Source of the DNA: Bacillus luti
GTDB lineage: Bacteria > Bacillota > Bacilli > Bacillales > Bacillaceae_G
NCBI RefSeq assembly: GCF_001884105.1
Contig: NZ_MACI01000018.1
Coordinates: 1-64,000 of the forward strand
Direction of reading: 5' to 3'
DNA length: 64,000 bases
The notes below the pieces were generated by a model, which saw nothing but the letters and a program-made list of their open reading frames with translations, had not been told where the DNA came from and searched no databases. Shown piece by piece: positions 1 to 10,171 of this stretch; the first letter of the stretch is position 1; every line of letters starts with the position of its first letter. Position numbers and translations under genes: made by a program.

Positions 1-264
1 CACGGCGTTGTTCACTATGCAGTTGCTAACATGCCAGGTGCGGTTCCACGTACATCAACTCTTGCATTAACAAACGTAACAGTACCATATGCAGTACAAA
101 TTGCGAACAAAGGCTACAAAGAAGCTTGCCTAAGCAACTCTGCATTATTAAAAGGTCTTAACACATTAGATGGCTATGTAACATTCGAAGCAGTTGCAGA
201 AGCTCACGGTGTAGAGTACAAAGGTGCTAAAGAATTATTAGAAACAGCAACAGTATCTTGCTAA
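1..264 (+). CDS. ald: Alanine dehydrogenase, C-terminal 87 residues (gene cut by window start)
   Basis: Only the end of the gene is present: frame 1 is open from base 1 and stops at 262-264. The family makes pyruvate, ammonium and NADH from L-alanine and NAD+ in the cytoplasm, for use of alanine as carbon/nitrogen source and in sporulation. The recognisable piece is the conserved block [13 protein letters not shown] followed by LTNVTVPYA, which is characteristic of the C-terminal part of Ald. The remaining N-terminal three quarters lies outside the window. An amino-acid permease follows about 100 bases downstream and may be partly cotranscribed, because the hairpin between them lacks a good T-run. 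Identification rests on recognition of these motifs. Confidence 0.9.
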   Translation, partial: HGVVHYAVANMPGAVPRTSTLALTNVTVPYAVQIANKGYKEACLSNSALLKGLNTLDGYVTFEAVAEAHGVEYKGAKELLETATVSC

Positions 265-313
265 TAAAAGCATTATACAAAACAAAATCGAACAATATAT
301 AAAACAACATGAT

Positions 314-344
314 AAGAGCTAAGAGATAATACCTCTTAGCTCTT
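314..344 (+). terminator. Hairpin downstream of ald
   Basis: A 12-bp perfect stem (AAGAGCTAAGAG / CTCTTAGCTCTT) with a 7-base loop. It is followed by CTTGG rather than a T-run, so it may be an inefficient terminator or a processing site letting some transcription reach the permease. Confidence 0.6.
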
Positions 345-367
345 CTTGGTAAAAGGGGGCATTCATC

Positions 368-1783
368 GTGGCCAACCTATTTAAAAAGAAATCCGTTACG
401 CAATTGTTAGGGGAAAGTAAAAGTAAAACTTTGACGAAAACGCTAGGGGCATTTGACCTAACAATGCTAGGGATTGGTGCGATAATTGGTACAGGAGTTC
501 TAGTATTAACAGGATTAGTAGCAGCAAGAGATGCTGGTCCAGCAGTTATTTTTTCATTCATGATTGCAGCGATTGTTTGTGGATTTGCAGCTTTATGTTA
601 TGCAGAGGTTGCATCTACACTTCCAGTTTCAGGTAGTGTATACACATATTCATATGCAACAATTGGTGAGTTTATTGCCCATTTAATGGGGTGGACATTA
701 CTATCTGTATATGTCGTAACAACTGCCGCGGTAGCCGGTGGATGGACGGGTTATTTCAATAACTTAGTGAGTGGATTTGGATTACACATTCCAACAGAGT
801 TGTTAAAGATTCCGTCACAAGGTGGTATCGTGAATTTACCAGCAATCGTTATTACATTAGTTTTAACTTGGTTACTATCAAGAGGTACGAAAGAAAGTAA
901 GCGTGTGAATAACATAATGGTATTAATTAAAATTGGTATTGTTGTCTTATTCATTGCTGTTGGTGCGTTTTATGTACAACCAGAAAACTGGACACCATTT
1001 ATGCCGTACGGTATTAGCGGAGTCTTTGCCGGAGGAGCAGCAGTATTCTTTGCTTTCTTAGGATTTGATGCATTAGCAACTTCTGCTGAAGAAGTAAAAA
1101 ATCCACAACGTGATCTACCGATTGGTATTATTGCTTCGTTAGTTATTTGTACAATCATTTACGTTGTAGTTTGTCTCGTTATGACAGGTATGGTTTCTTA
1201 TAAAGAATTAGATGTACCAGAGGCTATGGCATATGTGTTAGAGGTTGTGGGACAAGATAAAGTAGCAGGTGTAATCGCAGTTGGAGCTGTAATTGGTATT
1301 ATGGCTGTAATTTTTGCTTACATTTATGCAACGACACGTGTATTCTTCGCGATGAGCCGTGATGGTTTATTACCGAAATCGTTTGCGAAAATTAATAAGA
1401 AGACAGAAGCGCCAGTATTCTCAACATGGTTAACAGGTATTGGTAGTGCTCTAATTGCTGGATTTGTCGATTTAAAAGAATTGTCGAATTTAGCGAATAT
1501 TGGAGCGTTGTTAACATTTGCGATGGTTGGTGTGACGGTTATTATTCTTCGTAAAACACATCCGAATTTACAGCGTGGATTTGTGGTACCGCTTGTACCA
1601 ACGCTACCTATTATTTCGGTTGCATGTTGTTTATTCTTAATGTTCAACTTGCCACTAACAACATGGATTTACTTCGGTGTTTGGTTAGCAATCGGAGTGG
1701 TTGTATACTTTGTTTATTCGAAAAAACATAGTCATTTAAAAGACGATGGAAGTTCGCAGGATAATTTAGAAGAAGCTAATTAA
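368..1783 (+). CDS. APC-family amino acid permease (YfnA/CAT-like)
   Basis: 471-residue integral membrane protein expected to import an amino acid by proton symport. The N-terminal part carries the APC signature of an unwound first helix (GIGAIIGTGVLVLTG), and about twelve hydrophobic segments follow; the C-terminal tail is short, charged and cytoplasmic. Start is GTG at 368 behind AAAAGGGGG. Length and signature fit the cationic/branched amino-acid branch represented by B. subtilis YfnA, but substrate cannot be read from sequence. It follows ald in the same direction, so alanine or another amino acid feeding pyruvate is a reasonable guess only. Confidence 0.85.
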   Translation: MANLFKKKSVTQLLGESKSKTLTKTLGAFDLTMLGIGAIIGTGVLVLTGLVAARDAGPAVIFSFMIAAIVCGFAALCYAEVASTLPVSGSVYTYSYATIGEFIAHLMGWTLLSVYVVTTAAVAGGWTGYFNNLVSGFGLHIPTELLKIPSQGGIVNLPAIVITLVLTWLLSRGTKESKRVNNIMVLIKIGIVVLFIAVGAFYVQPENWTPFMPYGISGVFAGGAAVFFAFLGFDALATSAEEVKNPQRDLPIGIIASLVICTIIYVVVCLVMTGMVSYKELDVPEAMAYVLEVVGQDKVAGVIAVGAVIGIMAVIFAYIYATTRVFFAMSRDGLLPKSFAKINKKTEAPVFSTWLTGIGSALIAGFVDLKELSNLANIGALLTFAMVGVTVIILRKTHPNLQRGFVVPLVPTLPIISVACCLFLMFNLPLTTWIYFGVWLAIGVVVYFVYSKKHSHLKDDGSSQDNLEEAN

Positions 1784-1800
1784 AAGGGATATAAGATAGT

Positions 1801-1838
1801 AAGCCTTGTGCGTCTAGGGAGCGCGCAAGGCTTTTTCT
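1801..1838 (+). terminator. Terminator of the permease gene
   Basis: GC-rich stem AGCCTTG(T)GCG / CGCGCAAGGCT followed by TTTTTCTTTT, 20 bases after the permease stop. A classical intrinsic terminator. Confidence 0.85.
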
Positions 1839-1850
1839 TTTGTTAAAATA

Positions 1851-2019
1851 AAGGGGACCTATGTTACTTTGGCGAATTTTGAAGGATTCATTTATTGCTT
1901 GAAATGTTTTGATCACAGAAATTAAGATGGTAAATTAGAATTTACTTCGTTAATTGTGGATGGAGTGAAAGTGAATAAAGAGGAGAAGGATGCACAGTAG
2001 TTTTCGTGCATCCTTTTTT
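1851..2019 (+). pseudogene. Probable small gene remnant with its own terminator
   Basis: A ribosome-like AAGGGG (1851-1856) precedes ATG 1861, which opens only 13 codons. Another frame read from about 1872 gives protein-like sequence interrupted by one in-frame stop (FDHRN, stop, DGKLEFTSLIVDG, then VNKEEKDAQ and stop). A strong terminator hairpin (AAGGATGCAC / GTGCATCCTT plus T-run, 1986-2019) overlaps its end. This looks like a decayed short gene or the 3' end of a larger deleted one; a small RNA is also possible. No family recognised. The rest of the 1784-2193 gap holds the cadC promoter and operators. Confidence 0.35.
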
Positions 2020-2106
2020 GTATGAAGAGTATGATAGATGCGGAGAATATTGGTATGTTTATGTTGAAATGTGAACGGAATTGTCAAAAAAATCTTTTGA
2101 TTTTTA

Positions 2107-2169
2107 TTGACACATATGAATAGGCGCTCATATAATAAAGGTATAAGATATATGAATGATTGTTCATAT
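2107..2169 (+). promoter_or_regulatory. cadC-cadA promoter with two repeat operators
   Basis: A near-consensus sigma-A promoter: TTGACA 2107-2112, 18-base spacer, TATAAT 2131-2136. Two 20-base dyads share the arm ATATGA(A/G): operator 1 at 2114-2133 lies in the spacer and the -10 (ATATGAA-N6-CTCATAT), operator 2 at 2150-2169 lies just downstream (ATATGAA-N6-TTCATAT, perfect arms). Their centres are 36 bases apart. They fit the inverted repeats bound by ArsR/SmtB-type metal sensors and would let CadC block its own promoter until metal binds. Confidence 0.8.
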
Positions 2170-2193
2170 GTTCAATTAAAGAGGTGAGCTATA

Positions 2194-2571
2194 ATGGCTG
2201 AAAATAAAGTAGTAACACCGCAAGAAACTTGTTCTCAAACGGTAATTCATGAAGAAATCGTGGATCAAGTAAAACAAACAATTCCAACTGATGAAAGTTT
2301 AAGTAAAGTAGCAGAATTATTTAAAGTATTAGGTGACCGTACACGTACGAGAATATTACATGCATTATTTGAAGCTGAAATGTGCGTTTGTGATTTAGCT
2401 TATTTATTAGGAATGACACAATCATCTATTTCGCACCAGCTTCGTGTGCTAAAGCAAGCGAAGCTTGTAAAAAATCGTAAAGAAGGAAAAGTTGTTTATT
2501 ATTCGTTAGCTGACCAGCACGTAATTCATATCTTCGAGCAAGCGTTTGAACACGTAAACGAGGAAGAATAA
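2194..2571 (+). CDS. cadC: ArsR/SmtB-family metal-sensing repressor, CadC type
   Basis: 125-residue winged-helix repressor. The alpha-3 metal site motif EMCVCDLA (family form ELCVCD) is present, with a further Cys in the N-terminal arm (ETCSQ), together giving the thiolate set used by CadC for Cd(II)/Pb(II)/Bi(III). The recognition helix region reads TQSSISHQLRVLKQA and the wing is RKEGKVVYYSL. Start ATG 2194 follows AAAGAGGTG. It is followed 26 bases later by a P-type ATPase, the usual cadC-cadA order, and two dyads at its promoter support autorepression. Zinc rather than cadmium as the natural inducer cannot be excluded. Confidence 0.9.
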   Translation: MAENKVVTPQETCSQTVIHEEIVDQVKQTIPTDESLSKVAELFKVLGDRTRTRILHALFEAEMCVCDLAYLLGMTQSSISHQLRVLKQAKLVKNRKEGKVVYYSLADQHVIHIFEQAFEHVNEEE

Positions 2572-2597
2572 ATAAGAACGCGAGGAGGGAGATAACG

Positions 2598-4964
2598 ATG
2601 GCTGAAGCATTAGTGAAAAAGAAACTGATGTTAGAAGGTTTAGATTGTGCGAACTGTGCAATGAAAATTGAAAAAGGTGTTGGGAATATTGAAGGAGTGA
2701 ATTCTTGCTCTGTAAATTTCGCAACAAAGACGATGGTTTTAGAAACACCGCAAAATAGAGAGAATGAAGTTGTTACGGAAGCGAAACAACTCGTTACAAA
2801 ATTAGAGCCACATATTAAAGTACAAGAAGAACAAAAAACAAAATCGGCAAAAGAAGTATTTATATTAGAAGGCTTAGATTGTGCAAATTGTGCAATGAAG
2901 ATTGAAAATAAGGTAAAGGAAATGCCGTCCGTTTCAGAAGCAACTGTTGATTTCGTATCCAAGAAATTGCGAGTAGAAGTTGTAAATAAAAGAGAAGTAG
3001 AAGCAACTATAGAAGACATAACAAATGTTGTTCAAAAGTTAGAGCCGGATGTAAAAGTTGTTCGTGAAGAGAAAACAGGACACGACCACGGGCACAGTCA
3101 TGATCACGGTGATGGAAATGTGAAAAAGATGATAGGGCGATTAGTAGTCGGTGGAATTTTGACAGGAATTGCTGCCTTAGCTGATTTACCACAAATGATA
3201 ACAATTCCATTATTCGTCCTTGCGTATTTATTAATAGGTGGAGATATCGTTTGGAGAGCGATAAGAAATATAACTCGCGGCCAAGTGTTCGACGAAAACT
3301 TTTTAATGGCAATTGCAACTGTAGGAGCTTTTGCGATTCAGCAATATTCAGAAGCTGTTGCCGTAATGTTATTTTATCAAGTAGGGGAACTATTCCAAAG
3401 TATTGCGGTAAATCGTTCTCGAAAATCAATTACGTCATTAATGGACATTCGTCCTGATTATGCGAATGTGAAGATTGGAAATGAAACGAAACAAGTATCA
3501 CCAGAAGATGTGCACATTGGCGATTATATTATCGTTAAGCCAGGTGAGAAAGTACCATTAGACGGAAAAGTAGTCGAAGGAACATCGATGATGGATACTT
3601 CAGCACTAACAGGGGAATCTGTACCACGTGAAGTAGAAGTTGGAAATGATGTATTAAGTGGTTTTGTAAATCAAAATGGTGTATTAACAATTGAAGTGAC
3701 AAAAGAATTTGGTGAATCTACTGTATCAAAAATTTTAGATTTAGTACAAAATGCAAGTAGCAAAAAAGCACCAACTGAAAACTTTATTACGAAGTTTGCG
3801 CGTTATTATACGCCAGTCGTAGTTATTACAGCGGCGATCATGGCGTTTATTCCACCACTTATTTTAGAAGGCGCTACATTCTCAGAGTGGATTTATAGAG
3901 CGTTAGTATTCTTAGTTATTTCTTGTCCATGTGCGCTAGTTGTATCAATTCCTCTTGGTTTCTTTGGAGGAATTGGTGGAGCATCTAAAAGTGGTATTTT
4001 AGTAAAAGGAAGTAACTATTTAGAAGCATTGAATGATGTGAAGTATATCGTTTTTGATAAAACAGGAACATTAACAAAGGGTGTCTTTAAAGTTACGAAG
4101 ATGCAGCCGAGTGAAGGTACTACAGCTGAAGAGCTTTTAGAATATGCAGCATTTGCAGAAGTGTATTCAAATCATCCGATTGCACAATCTATTCGAAATG
4201 CATACGGAAAATCAATCGATGAAAATAGTATTGAAGACTATAGTGAAATTTCTGGTCATGGTACGGTTGTAAAAGTACAAGGAAAAGAAATTTTTGCAGG
4301 TAATGCGAAATTAATGAGAAAAGAAAATATTACATTTAAGCAACCAGAAACAGTAGGTACGCTCGTTCATGTTGCTGTAGATGGTAAATATGCAGGTTAT
4401 ATTGTTATCTCTGATGAGGTAAAAGAGGATTCAAAACAAGCGATTCAAAAGTTAAAAGAACTAGGCATTAAGAAGACGGTCATGTTAACTGGTGATGCAA
4501 AACCAGTTGGTGAAGCAGTTGGTAAAGAGTTAGGCTTAGATGAAGTTCATGCAGAGTTGTTACCACAACAAAAAGTAGAAGAAATCGAAAAAATCGATGC
4601 AGCGAAGCATGGAAAAGAAAAAGTTGCTTTCGTTGGTGATGGTATTAACGATACGCCAGTATTAGCACGTGCAGACGTTGGTATTGCGATGGGTGGTTTA
4701 GGATCCGATGCAGCAATTGAAGCGGCAGACATCGTTATAATGACTGATGAACCTTCGAAAATCGCGACAGCTGTAAAAATTGCAAAACGTACAAGAAGCA
4801 TTGTATGGCAAAACATTATATTTGCATTAGGTGTTAAAGGGTTAGTTTTATTACTTGGTGCGTTCGGTATTGCAACAATGTGGGAAGCGGTATTCTCAGA
4901 TGTGGGTGTGACGTTAATTGCAGTATTAAATGCAATGCGTGTATTACGAGTGAAAGATTTATAA
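2598..4964 (+). CDS. cadA: P1B-type heavy-metal efflux ATPase (Cd/Zn/Pb)
   Basis: 788-residue membrane pump exporting soft divalent metals at the cost of ATP. Two N-terminal heavy-metal-associated domains each carry GLDCANC (Cys17/20 and Cys95/98), followed by a His-rich linker (HDHGHSHDHGDG, about residues 159-170). Then come the transmembrane metal-binding CPC motif (SCPCALVVS), the phosphorylation site DKTGTLT, the HP motif (NHPIA) and the hinge GDGINDTP. This is the full set for an active P1B-2 ATPase. Start ATG 2598 follows GGAGGGAGATAACG. Cotranscription with cadC is indicated by the short gap and single terminator after cadA. Confidence 0.93.
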   Translation: MAEALVKKKLMLEGLDCANCAMKIEKGVGNIEGVNSCSVNFATKTMVLETPQNRENEVVTEAKQLVTKLEPHIKVQEEQKTKSAKEVFILEGLDCANCAMKIENKVKEMPSVSEATVDFVSKKLRVEVVNKREVEATIEDITNVVQKLEPDVKVVREEKTGHDHGHSHDHGDGNVKKMIGRLVVGGILTGIAALADLPQMITIPLFVLAYLLIGGDIVWRAIRNITRGQVFDENFLMAIATVGAFAIQQYSEAVAVMLFYQVGELFQSIAVNRSRKSITSLMDIRPDYANVKIGNETKQVSPEDVHIGDYIIVKPGEKVPLDGKVVEGTSMMDTSALTGESVPREVEVGNDVLSGFVNQNGVLTIEVTKEFGESTVSKILDLVQNASSKKAPTENFITKFARYYTPVVVITAAIMAFIPPLILEGATFSEWIYRALVFLVISCPCALVVSIPLGFFGGIGGASKSGILVKGSNYLEALNDVKYIVFDKTGTLTKGVFKVTKMQPSEGTTAEELLEYAAFAEVYSNHPIAQSIRNAYGKSIDENSIEDYSEISGHGTVVKVQGKEIFAGNAKLMRKENITFKQPETVGTLVHVAVDGKYAGYIVISDEVKEDSKQAIQKLKELGIKKTVMLTGDAKPVGEAVGKELGLDEVHAELLPQQKVEEIEKIDAAKHGKEKVAFVGDGINDTPVLARADVGIAMGGLGSDAAIEAADIVIMTDEPSKIATAVKIAKRTRSIVWQNIIFALGVKGLVLLLGAFGIATMWEAVFSDVGVTLIAVLNAMRVLRVKDL

Positions 4965-4995
4965 AAAAGAGGACGCGGGTTGCGTCCTCTTTTTT
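4963..4995 (+). terminator. Terminator of cadC-cadA
   Basis: 14-bp stem AAAAAAGAGGACGC / GCGTCCTCTTTTTT with loop GGGTT and a following T-run; starts at the cadA stop codon. Confidence 0.92.
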
Positions 4996-5141
4996 ATTGG
5001 TTATTTTGTTGAAATTGACTCAATAAAATAATACCAAATATTATTTTGTTTTAAAATAACATAATATTAAAATTTACGAATAATATATATTTGTCTTCTT
5101 ATTTTAATATATTTTCCAAGAAGATACATATAGTATTGAAA

Positions 5142-5169
5142 AAACAGAGAAGGGGCAACTTCTCTGTTT
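5142..5169 (-). terminator. Terminator of pncB
   Basis: 11-bp stem (AAACAGAGAAG / CTTCTCTGTTT) with a 6-base loop; on the minus strand it is followed by Ts and overlaps the pncB stop codon. The AT-rich 5000-5140 stretch before it shows nothing else. Confidence 0.85.
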
Positions 5170-6631
5170 ATTTTTGTATGTTTTTTTCAACTTGTTCTCG
5201 AACAGTTTGAATGTAATTCATTTTATGATCCCAACATTCTTGGCTTAAATCGACAGGGTACTCTTCGGGATTTAAAGTTCGCATATATTCTTCCCAAAAT
5301 AGCGCGAGGCTCTGTTCGTTATATTTTTGAATGTCTAATATGCTTGGTAATTCGTATGTTCGTTTGCCGTTAACGAAAATATCTTTATGCAGTTCACATG
5401 CTTCGAAGTTTGTTACGAATTTACTTATATATGTGTGAACCGGATGAAACATTTTTAATCGTTCTTCTTTTCCAGGTTCTTCAGCATCTAATGCAATATA
5501 ATCGCCTTCAGCATGGTTATTAACTCGGTTGATAATACGGTAAATTCGTTTCAATCCTGGAGTAGTAATCTTTTCTGGATTAGATGAAATTTTAATCGTA
5601 TCATTTAATGTTCCGTTAGTATCTTCAATCGCAACTAGTTTATAGACGGCTCCTAATGCTGGTTGTTCAAAGGACGTAATTAATTTCGTTCCAACACCCC
5701 ATACGTCTATTTTTGCGCCTTGAGATTTAAGGTGCATAATCGTGTATTCATCTAAATCGCTAGAAGCAATAATTTTTGTATTTGTAAACCCAGCTTCATC
5801 GAGTAGTTTTCTTGCCTTTTTAGATAAATAAGCCATATCGCCACTATCAAGACGAATGCCATAGAAATCGATACGATCTCCGAATTCTTTCGCGACACGA
5901 ATTGCATTTGGAACACCTGATTTTAAAGTGTCGTATGTATCAACAAGAAATACACACTTTTTATGTGTCTCAGCATATTTTTTAAACGCAACATATTCAT
6001 CACGATACGCTTGAACGAAAGAATGGGCATGAGTACCGGCTACAGGGATGCCAAAACGTTTTCCGGCACGAACGTTGCTTGTAGATGAAAACCCACCAAT
6101 AAAGGCCGCTCGTGTACCCCAAAGGGCAGCATCAAACTCATGGGCACGTCTTGTGCCGAACTCTAAAAGTTCATCGTTATTTGCAGCATGCTTCATACGA
6201 GCAGCTTTTGTTGCGATTAATGTTTGGTAATTCACAATGTTTAATAGGGCAGTTTCAATAATTTGTGCTTCGCCGAGCGGTGCATCAACACGTAATAAAG
6301 GCTCGTTATTAAAAACAACTTCACCTTCTTGCATACTACGAATCGTCCCGGTAAATTTCATATTTTGTAAATAATGAAGAAATTCTTCTTCAAATTGTAA
6401 TTCTGCTAAATAAGCGATATCGCTTTCGGTAAAACTGAAATTTTCTATGTACTCTACAATTTTCTCAAGACCAGCAAAAACAGCATAACCGTTTTCGAAT
6501 GGAAGTTTTCGAAAATATAAATCAAACACGGAACGGCGATTATGAATACCGTCTTTCCAATATGTATAAGCCATATTGATTTGATATAAATCTGTATGTA
6601 AGGCATAACTATCGTCTTTATAATAAGTCAT
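5168..6631 (-). CDS. pncB: Nicotinate phosphoribosyltransferase
   Basis: 487-residue cytoplasmic enzyme of the NAD salvage (Preiss-Handler) pathway: nicotinate + PRPP (+ATP) to nicotinate mononucleotide. Recognisable blocks are YALHTDLYQINMAY at the N-terminus, EFGTRRAHEFDAALWG, GTHAHSFVQAY and the PRPP-site region DFYGIRLDSGDMAYLS. Length matches the long Gram-positive NAPRTase. Start ATG at 6631 sits behind GGAGGTG (minus strand), and a TATACT -10-like sequence lies about 45 bases upstream. It stands alone, convergent with cadA and divergent from nprR. Confidence 0.93.
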   Translation of the reverse strand: MTYYKDDSYALHTDLYQINMAYTYWKDGIHNRRSVFDLYFRKLPFENGYAVFAGLEKIVEYIENFSFTESDIAYLAELQFEEEFLHYLQNMKFTGTIRSMQEGEVVFNNEPLLRVDAPLGEAQIIETALLNIVNYQTLIATKAARMKHAANNDELLEFGTRRAHEFDAALWGTRAAFIGGFSSTSNVRAGKRFGIPVAGTHAHSFVQAYRDEYVAFKKYAETHKKCVFLVDTYDTLKSGVPNAIRVAKEFGDRIDFYGIRLDSGDMAYLSKKARKLLDEAGFTNTKIIASSDLDEYTIMHLKSQGAKIDVWGVGTKLITSFEQPALGAVYKLVAIEDTNGTLNDTIKISSNPEKITTPGLKRIYRIINRVNNHAEGDYIALDAEEPGKEERLKMFHPVHTYISKFVTNFEACELHKDIFVNGKRTYELPSILDIQKYNEQSLALFWEEYMRTLNPEEYPVDLSQECWDHKMNYIQTVREQVEKNIQK

Positions 6632-6724
6632 CGCGAAAACACCTCCATAATTTGGTTATAGTATACCAATTTTTCACCGTTCGTAGCAAAGAAGGAATAT
6701 TGAAATGAAGTCAAGAGAGAAAAA

Positions 6725-6754
6725 AATGAAATAATGCATATTTTTTAGAAAATT
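6725..6754 (+). promoter_or_regulatory. PlcR-like box abutting a CodY-like box upstream of nprR
   Basis: 6725-6740 matches the PlcR box TATGNANNNNTNCATA at every fixed position except the first base. 6740-6754 (ATTTTTTAGAAAATT) matches the CodY box AATTTTCWGAAAATT at 13 of 15 positions. The two elements share base 6740. They lie 35-65 bases upstream of a possible promoter (TTTATA 6767-6772, 17 bases, TATTAT 6790-6795). Published work on B. thuringiensis places nprR under PlcR and CodY control, which agrees with this arrangement; binding here is inferred. Confidence 0.6.
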
Positions 6755-6830
6755 AGCATTTATCAATTTATATTTCTCTAGATTTTATGTATTATTAGAG
6801 TAATGGGGGTAATGAGAATGGAGGAGGACA

Positions 6831-8108
6831 ATGCAACAAACATTAGAAAAAATAGGCAAACAAGTCTTTTACAAACGGCTACAGCAAAAAATGACACAAG
6901 AAGAATTATGTCAGGGCATTTGTTCTGTCTCATATTTAAGTAAAATAGAAAATGGAAAGATTGAAGCATCAGAAGAAATTCTACAATTGCTCTGCACAAG
7001 GTTAGAAATTGCTGTGACGGATTTGAGAGATGTAGAGGAAGATGTGAAGGGGAAGCTGGATGAATGGTTGAATGCACTCGTCCGTTTGGACAAGGCACAG
7101 GTTGAACGTATATATAATGAATTGCAAGAAGACATGCAACATGTTTTAGATTTTGAAATTATAAATTATTATAAACTACTTAATATACGTTATTTACTGA
7201 TAAAAAGGGACTTTGTGGAAATTTCGGCGGAGTTGGATAAACTTAAGAAGGCATATAAGAAATTTTCGCCTTTTCAGAAGTTGTTGTATACGTATAGTAA
7301 GGGATTATTATGCTGTTTACAATATAAGTGGAAAAAAGGATTAAGTTATTTATTAGAGACAGAAATCATGGCAAAAGAGCTGGGATATCATGAGACTGGA
7401 ATTTATTATAATATCGCCCTTACTTATAGCCATTTGGAAATTCAACATCTTACGTTGCACTTTGCAAATATTGCACTAGAGGCATTTAGGAATGAGTATA
7501 AATTCCGGAATGTGATAAACTGCCAAATTCTCATTGCATTAAGTTATGCGGAACAAGGACAATATGAAGAAGCTTTAGGGATGTATGAGAATATACTGAG
7601 GGAATCAGAGGCTTTTGCAGATAAAGACGTTCTAATGGCGATCACTTTAAGTAATATCGGGAATATATACTATAAAAAGAAACAATATAATCAAGCGAAA
7701 GATTATTATTTAGAGAGTTTGCGACTTCAAAAACAAATAGATTTAAATTATATAGACACATTATATGAAATCGCATTAGCATATATTAAATTAGAGCAGT
7801 TTGAAGAAGCGAGAGAGTGGATTGAAAAAGGTATTAGTGCAGCTAAGTCTGAAGAGAGATTTAATACAAAATTGTATTTAATTCTTATGCTTAAATATAA
7901 GTATTTTGAAGAAGCGCAAGATTATAAACATTTTTTGGAATTAGAAGCTACTCCATTTTATAAATCAGCGGGCAATAAAATAGAATTGAAGAAAGTATAT
8001 GTGGAGCTTGCAGAATATTTTTCTAAAGCACTCCAATTTGAGCAAAGTAATCACTATTATAAGTTAGTTATTGAAATGTTAGAAAATCATAAGGAGGATG
8101 AAAAATGA
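6831..8108 (+). CDS. nprR: Quorum-sensing regulator NprR (RNPP family)
   Basis: 425-residue cytoplasmic sensor-regulator. Residues about 5-60 form an Xre-type helix-turn-helix (LQQKMTQEELCQG, YLSKIENGKIEAS), and the rest is a stack of tetratricopeptide-like repeats (for example NIGNIYYKKKQYNQAKDYY) that bind the signal peptide. In the B. cereus group NprR bound to imported NprX peptide activates the neutral protease and other stationary-phase (necrotrophic) genes; without peptide it also affects sporulation phosphorelay. The last codons overlap the start of nprX by 4 bases (ATGA), and the target gene nprA follows. Start ATG 6831 follows GGAGGAGGAC. Confidence 0.93.
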   Translation: MQQTLEKIGKQVFYKRLQQKMTQEELCQGICSVSYLSKIENGKIEASEEILQLLCTRLEIAVTDLRDVEEDVKGKLDEWLNALVRLDKAQVERIYNELQEDMQHVLDFEIINYYKLLNIRYLLIKRDFVEISAELDKLKKAYKKFSPFQKLLYTYSKGLLCCLQYKWKKGLSYLLETEIMAKELGYHETGIYYNIALTYSHLEIQHLTLHFANIALEAFRNEYKFRNVINCQILIALSYAEQGQYEEALGMYENILRESEAFADKDVLMAITLSNIGNIYYKKKQYNQAKDYYLESLRLQKQIDLNYIDTLYEIALAYIKLEQFEEAREWIEKGISAAKSEERFNTKLYLILMLKYKYFEEAQDYKHFLELEATPFYKSAGNKIELKKVYVELAEYFSKALQFEQSNHYYKLVIEMLENHKEDEK

Positions 8109-8233
8109 AAAAAACATTAGCTGGAATTTTAGCAGTTGCAGTAGTACTTACAATTGTCGGTGGAGTAAATTATACGAGTAAACCAGATACTTATGGATTA
8201 GATTCCGGTGTATCACAAACTGTAAATGTATAA
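8105..8233 (+). CDS. nprX: NprX signalling pro-peptide
   Basis: 42-residue secreted pro-peptide. ATG 8105 overlaps the nprR stop (ATGA) and is preceded by AAGGAGGATG inside nprR. Lys at 2-3 and a hydrophobic stretch (ILAVAVVLTIVGG) form a Sec signal sequence. The expected mature heptapeptide SKPDTYG is at residues 25-31, matching the SKPDxxG signalling core of the family. After export and trimming it would be re-imported by an oligopeptide permease and bind NprR TPRs. The TY at positions 5-6 of the heptapeptide differs from the IV of the best-studied B. thuringiensis form (as I recall it), so this is a pherotype variant. Confidence 0.92.
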   Translation: MKKTLAGILAVAVVLTIVGGVNYTSKPDTYGLDSGVSQTVNV

Positions 8234-8241
8234 TATTTAAA

Positions 8242-8269
8242 AAACCCCTTTCCAATCGGAAAGGGGTTT
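8242..8269 (+). terminator. Terminator after nprX
   Basis: Perfect 12-bp stem AAACCCCTTTCC / GGAAAGGGGTTT with loop AATC, 8 bases after the nprX stop. It separates the nprR-nprX transcript from nprA. Confidence 0.92.
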
Positions 8270-8357
8270 CTCAATATTTGCCTCCTAAAATTCTACAAAA
8301 CTTGAGAAAAAAATTAATTGAATTTTTAGTATATTAATAGTGAAAACATAATGCTAA

Positions 8358-10103
<1,746 letters not shown>

Positions 10104-10139
10104 GGCTTTAAGAGAGTATTATTAATAAAATACCTCAAA

Positions 10140-10171
10140 AATAAAGAAGGAGCATAGGCTCCTTCTTTATT
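10140..10171. terminator. Bidirectional terminator between nprA and the TVP38-family gene
   Basis: 14-bp stem AATAAAGAAGGAGC / GCTCCTTCTTTATT with flanking A- and T-runs, placed so that it can end both converging transcripts. Confidence 0.9.
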
